The notes under the pieces: model-generated
The model's input: the letters and a program-made list of their open reading frames with translations, nothing else
The model's database searches: none
What the model was told of the DNA's origin: nothing
Part shown: positions 1-5,596 of the stretch, in pieces
Numbering within the stretch: the first letter of the stretch is position 1
Layout of the letters: each line of letters starts with the position of its first letter
Assembly (NCBI GenBank): GCA_007127275.1
Contig: SKZP01000019.1
Coordinates: 1-6,861, forward strand
Reading direction: 5' to 3'
Origin: Planctomycetota bacterium
GTDB taxonomy: Bacteria > Planctomycetota > UBA8742 > SKZP01
Length of the DNA stretch: 6,861 bases
Made by a program: the position numbers and the translations under genes

Positions 1-74
1 CAAGCCCACGGGCTTCGCCCGTGGGGCGCACTCGTGACGGGCGCTTCGACCCACGGGCGAAGCCCGTGGGCTTG
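1..74. repeat. REP-like double palindrome (25-bp perfect inverted repeat)
   Basis: Bases 1-25 and 50-74 are exact reverse complements, separated by a 24-nt spacer. Each arm is also a palindrome: 5-13 pairs with 17-25 around a TTC loop, and 50-58 pairs with 62-70 around a GAA loop, each a 9-bp GC-rich stem. The region can therefore form two small hairpins or one long stem. Two facing palindromes of this sort resemble REP/BIME-type intergenic repeats. No T-run follows, so an intrinsic terminator is unlikely. The element begins at the window edge and may extend further left. A related palindrome lies at 3450-3477. The structure is seen directly; membership of a dispersed genomic family is inferred. 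Confidence 0.85.
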
Positions 75-190
75 CATCGGTGCGCGGACCTTCAAGGGCT
101 CGGTTTCTCATGGGGCGGTCACTCGCTACAGTAGTTGGTCCCGTGATACGGACGCTTCCACAAGGCCGCCGCGCACTTGCCGGACCGATC

Positions 191-196
191 TTGGAG
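191..196 (+). promoter_or_regulatory. Weak ribosome binding site of the kinase gene
   Basis: TTGGAG lies 11 nt before the ATG at 208 and is the only Shine-Dalgarno-like sequence close to a plausible start. It supports starting at 208 rather than at the in-frame GTG at 34, which lies inside the palindromic repeat. The spacing is a little long, so the support is moderate. No convincing promoter was found between 75 and 190; TACAGT at 127-132 is a poor -10 candidate without a matching -35. Confidence 0.45.
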
Positions 197-207
197 TTTT
201 GATCCCG

Positions 208-3200
208 ATGGCAGCGAAACCGAACCGACCCCGTTCCCCCGCGCCGCGTCGCCGCACCCCGTCAGCGTCCGGTGCGACGCGAGACTCGCTCGACGCACGT
301 GCAACCGAAGGGACGCCGGAGGCGTCGCCGGTGCCGGTGACTGTATCCCGCTCGCAGCGAAGCGGTTCGGGCGACGGGGTTCAGCGAACCCTCGCTCGGG
401 GGGCGAGCCGCAAGAGTCGCCGCGACGAGGGCTCCAGCAGTGGCATACGTCCGCAGGCGACATTCGTCGAGGACTCCGGGGTGCGCCAATGCCCGACGCT
501 CGACATCTCGCTCAATGATGCTCGCGAGGACGCGCGCTCGCAGATTGAGCTCGCCGCGGTCGATGCGACGTCGCTCAAGCCGACCTTGTCGCGCTATGCG
601 CTGCGCGAAGAGCTCGGCCAGGGGGGGATGGGTATCGTCCGGCTCGCCACCGACCCGGCGCTGCGGCGCGAGGTGGCCGTCAAGCTGTTGCTGCAACCGG
701 GCGATGCGACGGCACGGCGCGAGTTCATGGACGAGGCCCAGATCACCGGACAACTCGAGCACCCCAACATCGTCCCCGTGCACGAGTTGGGCACCGACGA
801 CCGGGGCCGGCCGTTTCTCGCGATGAAGCGCATCGGCGGCAAGACGTTGCTCGATGTGCTGGAGATGCGACGCAAGCGCAACCGCCGCTGGCCGCAGGAC
901 GCGGGGACTTTGCTCGACATCTTCGGCAAGGTCTGCGACGCCGTCGCCTATGCCCACGCCCGGGGCGTGATCCATCGCGACCTGAAGCCCGAGAACATCA
1001 TGGTCGGCGAGTATGGCGAAGTGCTCGTGATGGATTGGGGGCTTGCCAAGCCGCTCGGCGACGACGACCCCGACTTGGCGGTCAGCACCGGCCGCCGCGA
1101 GGCGCAGCCGAACTTGACGATGCGAGGCGAGGTGATGGGCACGCCGTCGTATATGTGCCCCGAGCAAGCCCGCGGCGAGACCGAGATGGTCGATTCGCGC
1201 AGCGATATCTTCGGCCTGGGCGCGATTCTCTATTCGATGCTCACGCTCAAGCCGCCCTATGTCGGCGACACCCTCGAGCAAGTACTCGAGCAGGCCGCCT
1301 CGCACGATCTCGTGCCGCCGCGCCAGCGGACACCGAAGCGCGGCATCCCCAAGGAGCTCGAAGCGATCGCCCTCAAGGCGATGGCGGTTGATCCGCGCCG
1401 GCGCTACCGCAATGCGGGGGAGTTGAAGGCCGACATCCACAACCACCTCGCGAGCCTGCCGATCAAGGCCCGGCGCGATCCCCCGTGGATGCGCGCCGCG
1501 AAGTGGAGCAAACGCCATCCCGTGGCCACGATGAGCAGCACGCTGACGGTGTTCTTCGGGCTTGTCGTCGCGCTGCTCGGGATGCAACTGCACGCCTCGA
1601 CGCAAGCGACGAGGCTCGCCCAGGCCGAGGCCGAGCAGCAACAGGAACGCGCCGCCCGCCAGGAGGCGGAGCGTCTCGCCGCCGAGGACCGCGCCGAGCG
1701 GGAGGAGGCGGTGCGCATAGCCGCCGAGGACCGCGCCGAGCGGGAAGCGGCCGAGCGCGCCCTCGCCCAGGCTCGTGCCCAAGAGGCGGAGGAGCTGTTG
1801 AGCACGCGGGTGCGCCAGATCCTCGACTCGCAAACCGAAGAGAGCCTCGAGACGTTTTACCATCTGCGCAACGAGGCCCTTGCCCAAGGCCATTCCGATG
1901 AGCGGTTCATGCGCTCGATCGCCGGCGAGCAGGCGAACGAGTTCCTGCGCGCCTTCGACGCACTGTTCGACGTCTTGCACGACATTGGCACCGAGCCCTC
2001 GGCCGATCAGTGGTTTCGCCGCGGACTGCTGCGCCGCTTTGCCGGCGATTACGAGGGAGCCGCCGAGGACTACAGCGAGGCCATCCGGCTCGACCCCCAG
2101 TACGTCGCCGCGTACAACAACCGGGGCAACGCCTTGCGCGCAGTGGGCAAGTTCGAGGAGGCGCAGCTCGACTATGATCGAGCCCTGGAGATCGATCCGT
2201 ACAGCATGACCACGTTGGGGAATCGCGCGAACAACCACCTCGACTTGGGCGACGTGGAAGCCGCCAGGGCCGACTATCAGCGAATGCGCGAAATCGATCC
2301 CAACGACGCGGCGGCCTACCTCGGGCTGGGCAATATCGCGGGCCGCAACGACGATCCCGAGGCGGCGCTTGCGTATTACACGCGTGCGGTCGAGCTGGAC
2401 GATCGTTTCGCCCAGGCCTACCGCAACCGAGCGGCCATATGGGCAGAGCGCGAGAAGTACGACAAGGAACTCGCCGACTTGACTCGGGCGATCGAGGTCG
2501 ATCCGTACTATGCGGTGGCGCTTGAGTTTCGGGGGGACGCCTTTGCACGCCGGGGCGAGTATCAGCGCGCGATCGAAGACTATTCCCGGGCGATCGAGTT
2601 GCGCCCCAGTCGTTGGCGGCTCTACTTCGATCGCGGCAATGCCAGGTACGAAAGCGGCGACTGGGACGGCGCGATCGAGGACTACACCGAGGCGATTGCC
2701 CTCGAAGCGAGCCACGCCCCCAGCTTTGCCATGCGTGCCGGCGTGCATTCACGACTGGAAAACTATGAAGCGGCCATCGAAGACTACAATCACGCGATTG
2801 CACACTCGCCGAATTATGCGCCGTACTACTACCGAAGGGGGACGATGTACGCGAACCTGAGTCGCTACAACGAGGCGATCGACGACTTCGAGCGCGTGAT
2901 CGACCTCGACCCCGAGTACGCGTGGGGATATGCCGATCGAGCTCGCATCAGGTTGCGCCTGAACGATGCCGCGGGGGCGGTGACGGACTTGAACCGCGCG
3001 CTGGAGCTCGAGCCGAACGACGCGGTGCTCTACTTCAATCGCGGCAATTCGAGGCGCGCCCTTGGCGACATCGAAGGGGCGATTGCCGATTATACGCGGT
3101 CGATCGAACTCGATCCAAGCTATGCCTCGGCCTTCGGCAATCGCGGCATCAGCAAGTACGATGCCGGCGACTACGAAGCCGCCGTCGCCGACTATGAGCG

Positions 3201-3390
3201 CGCCATCGAGATCCGGCCGCGCTTCTTCCGCTTCTGGGCCAACCGTGGCATCGCCTTGCACCGACTCGGACGAACCGAGGAGGGAATCGAGTCGCTGCAG
3301 CGAGCCTACCGGTACACCCAAGGCAGCGAAAGCGCCCGACGCTGGGTCGCCGAGGCCCTGCGCGAGCTCGGAGGCGCAATCCCCGAGTAG
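208..3390 (+). CDS. Membrane Ser/Thr protein kinase (PknB-like) with C-terminal TPR array
   Basis: This encodes a 1060-residue Hanks-type kinase expected to phosphorylate Ser/Thr on unknown substrates at the inner face of the cytoplasmic membrane. Residues 1-129 are a basic, Pro/Ser/Arg-rich, probably disordered tail. The kinase domain spans about 130-420: glycine loop GQGGMG at 137-142, ATP lysine K159, likely helix-C E176, catalytic loop HRDLKPEN with D258, K260 and N263, metal-binding DWG at 276-278 (DFG in most kinases; DWG is common in planctomycete members), MCPE at 316-319 and the structural D333 before IFGLG. All catalytic residues are present, so it should be active. One membrane span lies at about 439-459, preceded by a basic stretch, which predicts a cytoplasmic kinase and an exported C-terminus. 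A charged Ala/Glu/Arg coiled coil follows at about 472-531, then a helical linker, then 13 TPRs (598-1039) and a 21-residue closing helix. The ATG at 208 was chosen because the upstream in-frame GTG at 34 lies in a repeat. The family is clear; ligand, substrate and exact start are unknown. Confidence 0.93.
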   Translation: MAAKPNRPRSPAPRRRTPSASGATRDSLDARATEGTPEASPVPVTVSRSQRSGSGDGVQRTLARGASRKSRRDEGSSSGIRPQATFVEDSGVRQCPTLDISLNDAREDARSQIELAAVDATSLKPTLSRYALREELGQGGMGIVRLATDPALRREVAVKLLLQPGDATARREFMDEAQITGQLEHPNIVPVHELGTDDRGRPFLAMKRIGGKTLLDVLEMRRKRNRRWPQDAGTLLDIFGKVCDAVAYAHARGVIHRDLKPENIMVGEYGEVLVMDWGLAKPLGDDDPDLAVSTGRREAQPNLTMRGEVMGTPSYMCPEQARGETEMVDSRSDIFGLGAILYSMLTLKPPYVGDTLEQVLEQAASHDLVPPRQRTPKRGIPKELEAIALKAMAVDPRRRYRNAGELKADIHNHLASLPIKARRDPPWMRAAKWSKRHPVATMSSTLTVFFGLVVALLGMQLHASTQATRLAQAEAEQQQERAARQEAERLAAEDRAEREEAVRIAAEDRAEREAAERALAQARAQEAEELLSTRVRQILDSQTEESLETFYHLRNEALAQGHSDERFMRSIAGEQANEFLRAFDALFDVLHDIGTEPSADQWFRRGLLRRFAGDYEGAAEDYSEAIRLDPQYVAAYNNRGNALRAVGKFEEAQLDYDRALEIDPYSMTTLGNRANNHLDLGDVEAARADYQRMREIDPNDAAAYLGLGNIAGRNDDPEAALAYYTRAVELDDRFAQAYRNRAAIWAEREKYDKELADLTRAIEVDPYYAVALEFRGDAFARRGEYQRAIEDYSRAIELRPSRWRLYFDRGNARYESGDWDGAIEDYTEAIALEASHAPSFAMRAGVHSRLENYEAAIEDYNHAIAHSPNYAPYYYRRGTMYANLSRYNEAIDDFERVIDLDPEYAWGYADRARIRLRLNDAAGAVTDLNRALELEPNDAVLYFNRGNSRRALGDIEGAIADYTRSIELDPSYASAFGNRGISKYDAGDYEAAVADYERAIEIRPRFFRFWANRGIALHRLGRTEEGIESLQRAYRYTQGSESARRWVAEALRELGGAIPE
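1678..1745 (+). repeat. Direct repeat of 42-bp period within the coiled-coil region
   Basis: Bases 1678-1703 recur exactly at 1720-1745, a perfect 26-nt match with a 42-bp offset. The repeat encodes AAEDRAERE twice. Forty-two bases are 14 codons, or two heptads, so the copy keeps the coiled-coil register. It looks like a local tandem duplication in the segment joining the membrane span to the TPR region. The third-position identity argues for a recent event or gene conversion rather than selection on the protein alone. Confidence 0.8.
1999..3324 (+). repeat. Array of 13 tetratricopeptide repeats, 102-nt period
   Basis: Thirteen consecutive 34-residue units fill residues 598-1039 of the kinase with no insertion or deletion between them. 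Most units show the TPR pattern: aromatic at position 4, Gly at 8 (usually as Arg-Gly), Gly, Asp or a similar residue near 15-16, Ala at 20, an aromatic at 24, Ala at 27 and Pro at 32. Units 4, 5, 7, 8 and 13 are the most divergent, lacking some of these positions. Such arrays form right-handed superhelices that bind peptides or proteins; 13 units would make well over one superhelical turn. The array lies after the membrane span and is therefore probably outside the cytoplasm. The repeats are seen directly; the location and binding role are inferred. Confidence 0.92.
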
Positions 3391-3449
3391 CGGTACGCCG
3401 GCTCTTTGCCCCCGCCCCGCTTTTGCTGGACGCCGGAAGAGCGAGCGAA

Positions 3450-3477
3450 AAGCCGACGGGCCACGGCCCGTGGGCTT
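3450..3477. repeat. REP-like palindrome related to the 1-74 element
   Basis: Bases 3450-3462 and 3465-3477 pair at 12 of 13 positions around a 2-nt centre; the only mismatch is G3455 against G3472. Bases 3466-3478 are identical to 62-74, so this belongs to the same sequence family as the element at the left edge. There is no T-run after it, so it is not a typical intrinsic terminator, although a stem this strong could still protect the 3' end of the kinase transcript. Confidence 0.75.
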
Positions 3478-3551
3478 GACTCCCGAATCCATGCGCGGGT
3501 GGATTGATTTTGGGGCCGAACATCAGCCGACGGCACCCCGGCTGTACCCAC

Positions 3552-3567
3552 GGCGGGTTCACCCGCC
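3552..3567. repeat. Short perfect palindrome, 7-bp arms
   Basis: GGCGGGT at 3552-3558 and ACCCGCC at 3561-3567 are exact reverse complements around TC. It ends 1 nt before the proposed -35 box of the ATPase gene. It differs in sequence from the palindromes at 1-74 and 3450-3477. It could be a remnant of another intergenic repeat or an operator; nothing in the window distinguishes these. Confidence 0.6.
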
Positions 3568-3568
3568 C

Positions 3569-3598
3569 CTGGCATCGCAAAAATCCGCTGGGTATACT
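3569..3598 (+). promoter_or_regulatory. Candidate sigma70-type promoter of the pilus ATPase gene
   Basis: CTGGCA at 3569-3574 (4 of 6 to TTGACA) is separated by 18 nt from TATACT at 3593-3598 (5 of 6 to TATAAT). Transcription would start near 3605 and give a leader of about 90 nt. The sequence around the -10 box, GGGTATACTGC at 3590-3600, recurs with one change before the next gene, which supports a real signal. Confidence 0.55.
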
Positions 3599-3680
3599 GC
3601 CGAGATGCTTGAACGGCGGCTGCGCCAGCGGTTATGTTCCGTTTTCCCCCGGTTTGGCGACGGACTCGATCAGCAGCATA

Positions 3681-3686
3681 GAGAGG
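3681..3686 (+). promoter_or_regulatory. Ribosome binding site of the pilus ATPase gene
   Basis: GAGAGG lies 9 nt before the ATG at 3696. This fixes the start at the MAKRKRK sequence and argues against the TTG at 3504, which would add 64 residues encoded by palindromes and promoter sequence. Confidence 0.75.
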
Positions 3687-3695
3687 CACTCGGTT

Positions 3696-5414
3696 ATGGC
3701 CAAGCGCAAGCGCAAGCAACTTGGACAGATCCTCAAGGAAGAGATGGAACTGATCACCGAGGGGGACGTCCAAGAGGCGCTCGCCATTCAGCGTGAAAAC
3801 GGTGGGGCGATCGGACAGATCCTCGTCGACATGGAGTTGATCTCCAAGGACGACGTGTTGCTTGCGCTTGCCGCGCAGGCGGGGCTCGACATGATCGACC
3901 TTGCGACGGTCAGTCCGAGCAACGAAGTGCTCTCGAAGATCAACCAGGACATGGCGTTCAGCTACAAGATCGTCCCGGTCAGCTTCGAGGACAAGAAGCT
4001 CACCGTCGCGCTTGCCGACCCGTCGAATATCAGCGTGCTCGATGACTTGAAGTTCGGGCTCGGCTACGAGATCGAGGCGCTGATCGCGCCGGAAGATCAA
4101 ATCATCGAGTCGCTCGGCAAGTTCTACGACGACGAGGCGGCAGCGGCACGTCTTGCGGCGCAGCGGATGACCGGCGACGCCGACGAGGGCGATCTTGCCG
4201 ACATTGCCCAGGGCGAAGACGGCGGGGACCCGACGCAGGATGTCGACGCCGCGCCGGTGGTGCGGCTGCTCAACGCGATTCTCAAGAACGCGATCCACGC
4301 CAAGGCCTCCGACATTCACTTCGAGCCCTACGAGGATACCTTCCGGATCCGCTACCGCGTCGACGGGGTGCTTTACGAAATGGAGGCGCCTCCCAAGGAA
4401 CTCGCCGCCACGCTCGTCGCCCGGGTCAAGGTGATGAGCGACCTCGATATTGCCGAGACGCGCCTGCCCCAAGACGGGCGCATCGAGCTGACCATTGCCG
4501 GGCGCCCCGTCGACTTGCGTGTCTCGACCTTGCCGACGATGTTCGGGGAAAGCTGCGTGATGCGGATTCTCGACCGCTCGGTGGTCAGTCTCGACATCGA
4601 CAACGTCGGGCTGCGCGAAAACGAAAAGGAAATGATGAAGGCAATGGTGGACAAGCCCAACGGCATCGTGCTCGTCACGGGGCCGACCGGCTCGGGCAAG
4701 ACCACCACGCTGTATAGCTGCCTGAACTACGCCAACGACGTCGGCATCAAGATCATCACCACCGAGGATCCGGTGGAGTACGATCTCGAAGGGATCGTCC
4801 AGGTGCAGATCAACCCCGAGGTCGAAGTCACCTACGCGAAGTGCCTTCGCGCGATTCTGCGCCAGGACCCGGACAAGATTCTGGTCGGCGAAATCCGCGA
4901 CTCCGAGACGGCCGGCATCGCCGTGGAGGCGGCGCTGACCGGCCACCTCGTCCTCTCGACCTTGCACACCAACGACGCGCCGTCGACGGTGACGCGGGTG
5001 ATCGACGTCGGCGTCGAAGACTTCCTCGTCGCCGCGGTGCTCGAGGGGATCGTCGCGCAACGACTCGTGCGGCGCATCTGCACGGACTGCAAGGAATACT
5101 ACGAGCCCAACCAAGAGCACATGATGGAGCTCAACCTCAAATGGGAAGAGGTCGAGGGCAAGCAGTTCGCGTTCGGTGGCGGGTGCGCGGAGTGCAACTA
5201 CACCGGCTTTCGCGGTCGCATGGCGATCTTCGAGATCATGACGATTTCCGACCGCGTGCGGCAAATGATTATGGACAAGGCCTCGACCGCGGAATTGCGC
5301 AAGCAGGCGCGGCGCGAGGGAATGCGCTCCTTGCGCGAGGCGGGGGTCCTTGCCATCCTTGACGGAAAGACCACCCGCGAAGAAGTTCTGCGCGAAACGT
5401 TGATGGCCGAATAG
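3696..5414 (+). CDS. PilB/GspE-family type IV pilus or type II secretion assembly ATPase
   Basis: This encodes a 572-residue cytoplasmic hexameric ATPase of the secretion superfamily, which drives pilus or pseudopilus extension by turning the inner-membrane platform protein. After a basic start, residues 8-61 hold two copies of a MshEN-type motif (LGQIL...ALAIQ and IGQIL...ALAAQ). A T2SSE N-domain follows, to about residue 150, then an acidic linker. The catalytic core has Walker A GPTGSGKT at 329-336 (K335), an Asp-box region with TTEDPVEY, Walker B-type ILVGEIRD with E399, and His-box residues H417 and H424. Two CxxC pairs, C462/C465 and C497/C500, form the zinc site typical of PilB and GspE and generally absent from the retraction ATPase PilT. 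Length and all motifs are normal for an assembly ATPase. The PilC-like gene follows after 182 bp on the same strand, fitting a motor and platform pair. PilB versus GspE cannot be decided without the rest of the locus, so no symbol is given. It probably has its own promoter at 3569-3598. Confidence 0.95.
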   Translation: MAKRKRKQLGQILKEEMELITEGDVQEALAIQRENGGAIGQILVDMELISKDDVLLALAAQAGLDMIDLATVSPSNEVLSKINQDMAFSYKIVPVSFEDKKLTVALADPSNISVLDDLKFGLGYEIEALIAPEDQIIESLGKFYDDEAAAARLAAQRMTGDADEGDLADIAQGEDGGDPTQDVDAAPVVRLLNAILKNAIHAKASDIHFEPYEDTFRIRYRVDGVLYEMEAPPKELAATLVARVKVMSDLDIAETRLPQDGRIELTIAGRPVDLRVSTLPTMFGESCVMRILDRSVVSLDIDNVGLRENEKEMMKAMVDKPNGIVLVTGPTGSGKTTTLYSCLNYANDVGIKIITTEDPVEYDLEGIVQVQINPEVEVTYAKCLRAILRQDPDKILVGEIRDSETAGIAVEAALTGHLVLSTLHTNDAPSTVTRVIDVGVEDFLVAAVLEGIVAQRLVRRICTDCKEYYEPNQEHMMELNLKWEEVEGKQFAFGGGCAECNYTGFRGRMAIFEIMTISDRVRQMIMDKASTAELRKQARREGMRSLREAGVLAILDGKTTREEVLRETLMAE

Positions 5415-5428
5415 CTCGCGCCGCTGTC

Positions 5429-5469
5429 TTTTCTCGGACAACGACTTGGGGTATAGTGCGCATACCCCA
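5429..5469 (+). promoter_or_regulatory. Possible promoter and operator-like inverted repeat before the pilC-like gene
   Basis: TGGGGTAT at 5447-5454 and ATACCCCA at 5462-5469 form a perfect 8-bp inverted repeat with a 7-nt spacer. It overlaps TATAGT at 5452-5457, a -10-like box; the best -35 at 17 nt, TTTTCT at 5429-5434, is weak (3 of 6). GGGTATAGTGC at 5449-5459 matches GGGTATACTGC before the ATPase gene at 10 of 11 positions. A repeat overlapping a -10 box suits a repressor site, but it could also be an RNA hairpin between the two genes. Both readings are inference. Confidence 0.4.
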
Positions 5470-5580
5470 CTTAAGGCCGTCTCCCTTGCTCCCCCGTAGA
5501 GTTCCGTACTGGCTCCTGCCCAGCGGTCGGCCGGTCCTGGCTGTTCGCTGCACTTGATCTACTCTTTCCGCCTGCTGTCC

Positions 5581-5587
5581 AGGAGGT
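5581..5587 (+). promoter_or_regulatory. Strong ribosome binding site of the pilC-like gene
   Basis: AGGAGGT, a complete match to the anti-Shine-Dalgarno core, lies 9 nt before the ATG at 5597 and fixes that start. It is stronger than the sites of the two upstream genes, suggesting a high translation rate for this membrane protein. Confidence 0.85.
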
Positions 5588-5596
5588 AGCCGAGCG

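Larger units (their letters stand above)
3391..3695. other. Intergenic region between kinase and pilus ATPase genes
   Basis: This 305-bp gap holds no convincing gene. Bases 3391-3449 show no clear terminator. A REP-like palindrome follows at 3450-3477, a second short palindrome at 3552-3567, a promoter candidate at 3569-3598 and a Shine-Dalgarno at 3681-3686. The reading frame of the downstream ATPase is open back to a TTG at 3504, but that extension would run through the palindrome and the promoter and has no homology-like features, so it is treated as non-coding. The expected leader from the promoter to the ATG is about 90 nt, without a recognisable riboswitch. Confidence 0.75.

Noticed and set aside
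1..74. CRISPR or transposon-end interpretation of the inverted repeat.
   Set aside because: There is a single inverted pair with no regularly spaced direct repeats, no transposase and no target-site duplication visible; a REP-like element explains it better.
127..132. TACAGT as the -10 box of the kinase promoter.
   Set aside because: It matches only 4 of 6 bases and the best spaced -35, TTTCTC at 104-109, matches 2 of 6. This is no better than chance.
34..207. N-terminal extension of the kinase from a GTG at 34.
   Set aside because: The extension would be encoded partly by the palindromic repeat and leader. The ATG at 208 has a nearby TTGGAG and begins a typical basic, disordered kinase tail.
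262..2748. An 828-codon open frame on the - strand opposite the kinase gene.
   Set aside because: It lies wholly antisense to a clear kinase-TPR gene. Its periodic His/Val/Leu/Arg-rich composition mirrors the TPR codons in high-GC DNA and shows no domain motif.
3391..3477. Intrinsic terminator after the kinase gene.
   Set aside because: The only strong stem, 3450-3477, is followed by GACTCCCGAA with no T-run, so it does not meet the usual rule.
3504..3695. N-terminal extension of the pilus ATPase from a TTG at 3504.
   Set aside because: It would read through a palindrome and a good promoter candidate and has no family features. The ATG at 3696 has a well-spaced Shine-Dalgarno and starts just before the first MshEN motif.
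3306..5441. A 711-codon open frame on the - strand opposite the ATPase gene.
   Set aside because: It is antisense to an intact PilB/GspE gene, rich in His, Arg and Asp, and has no recognisable motif; long antisense frames are expected at this GC content.
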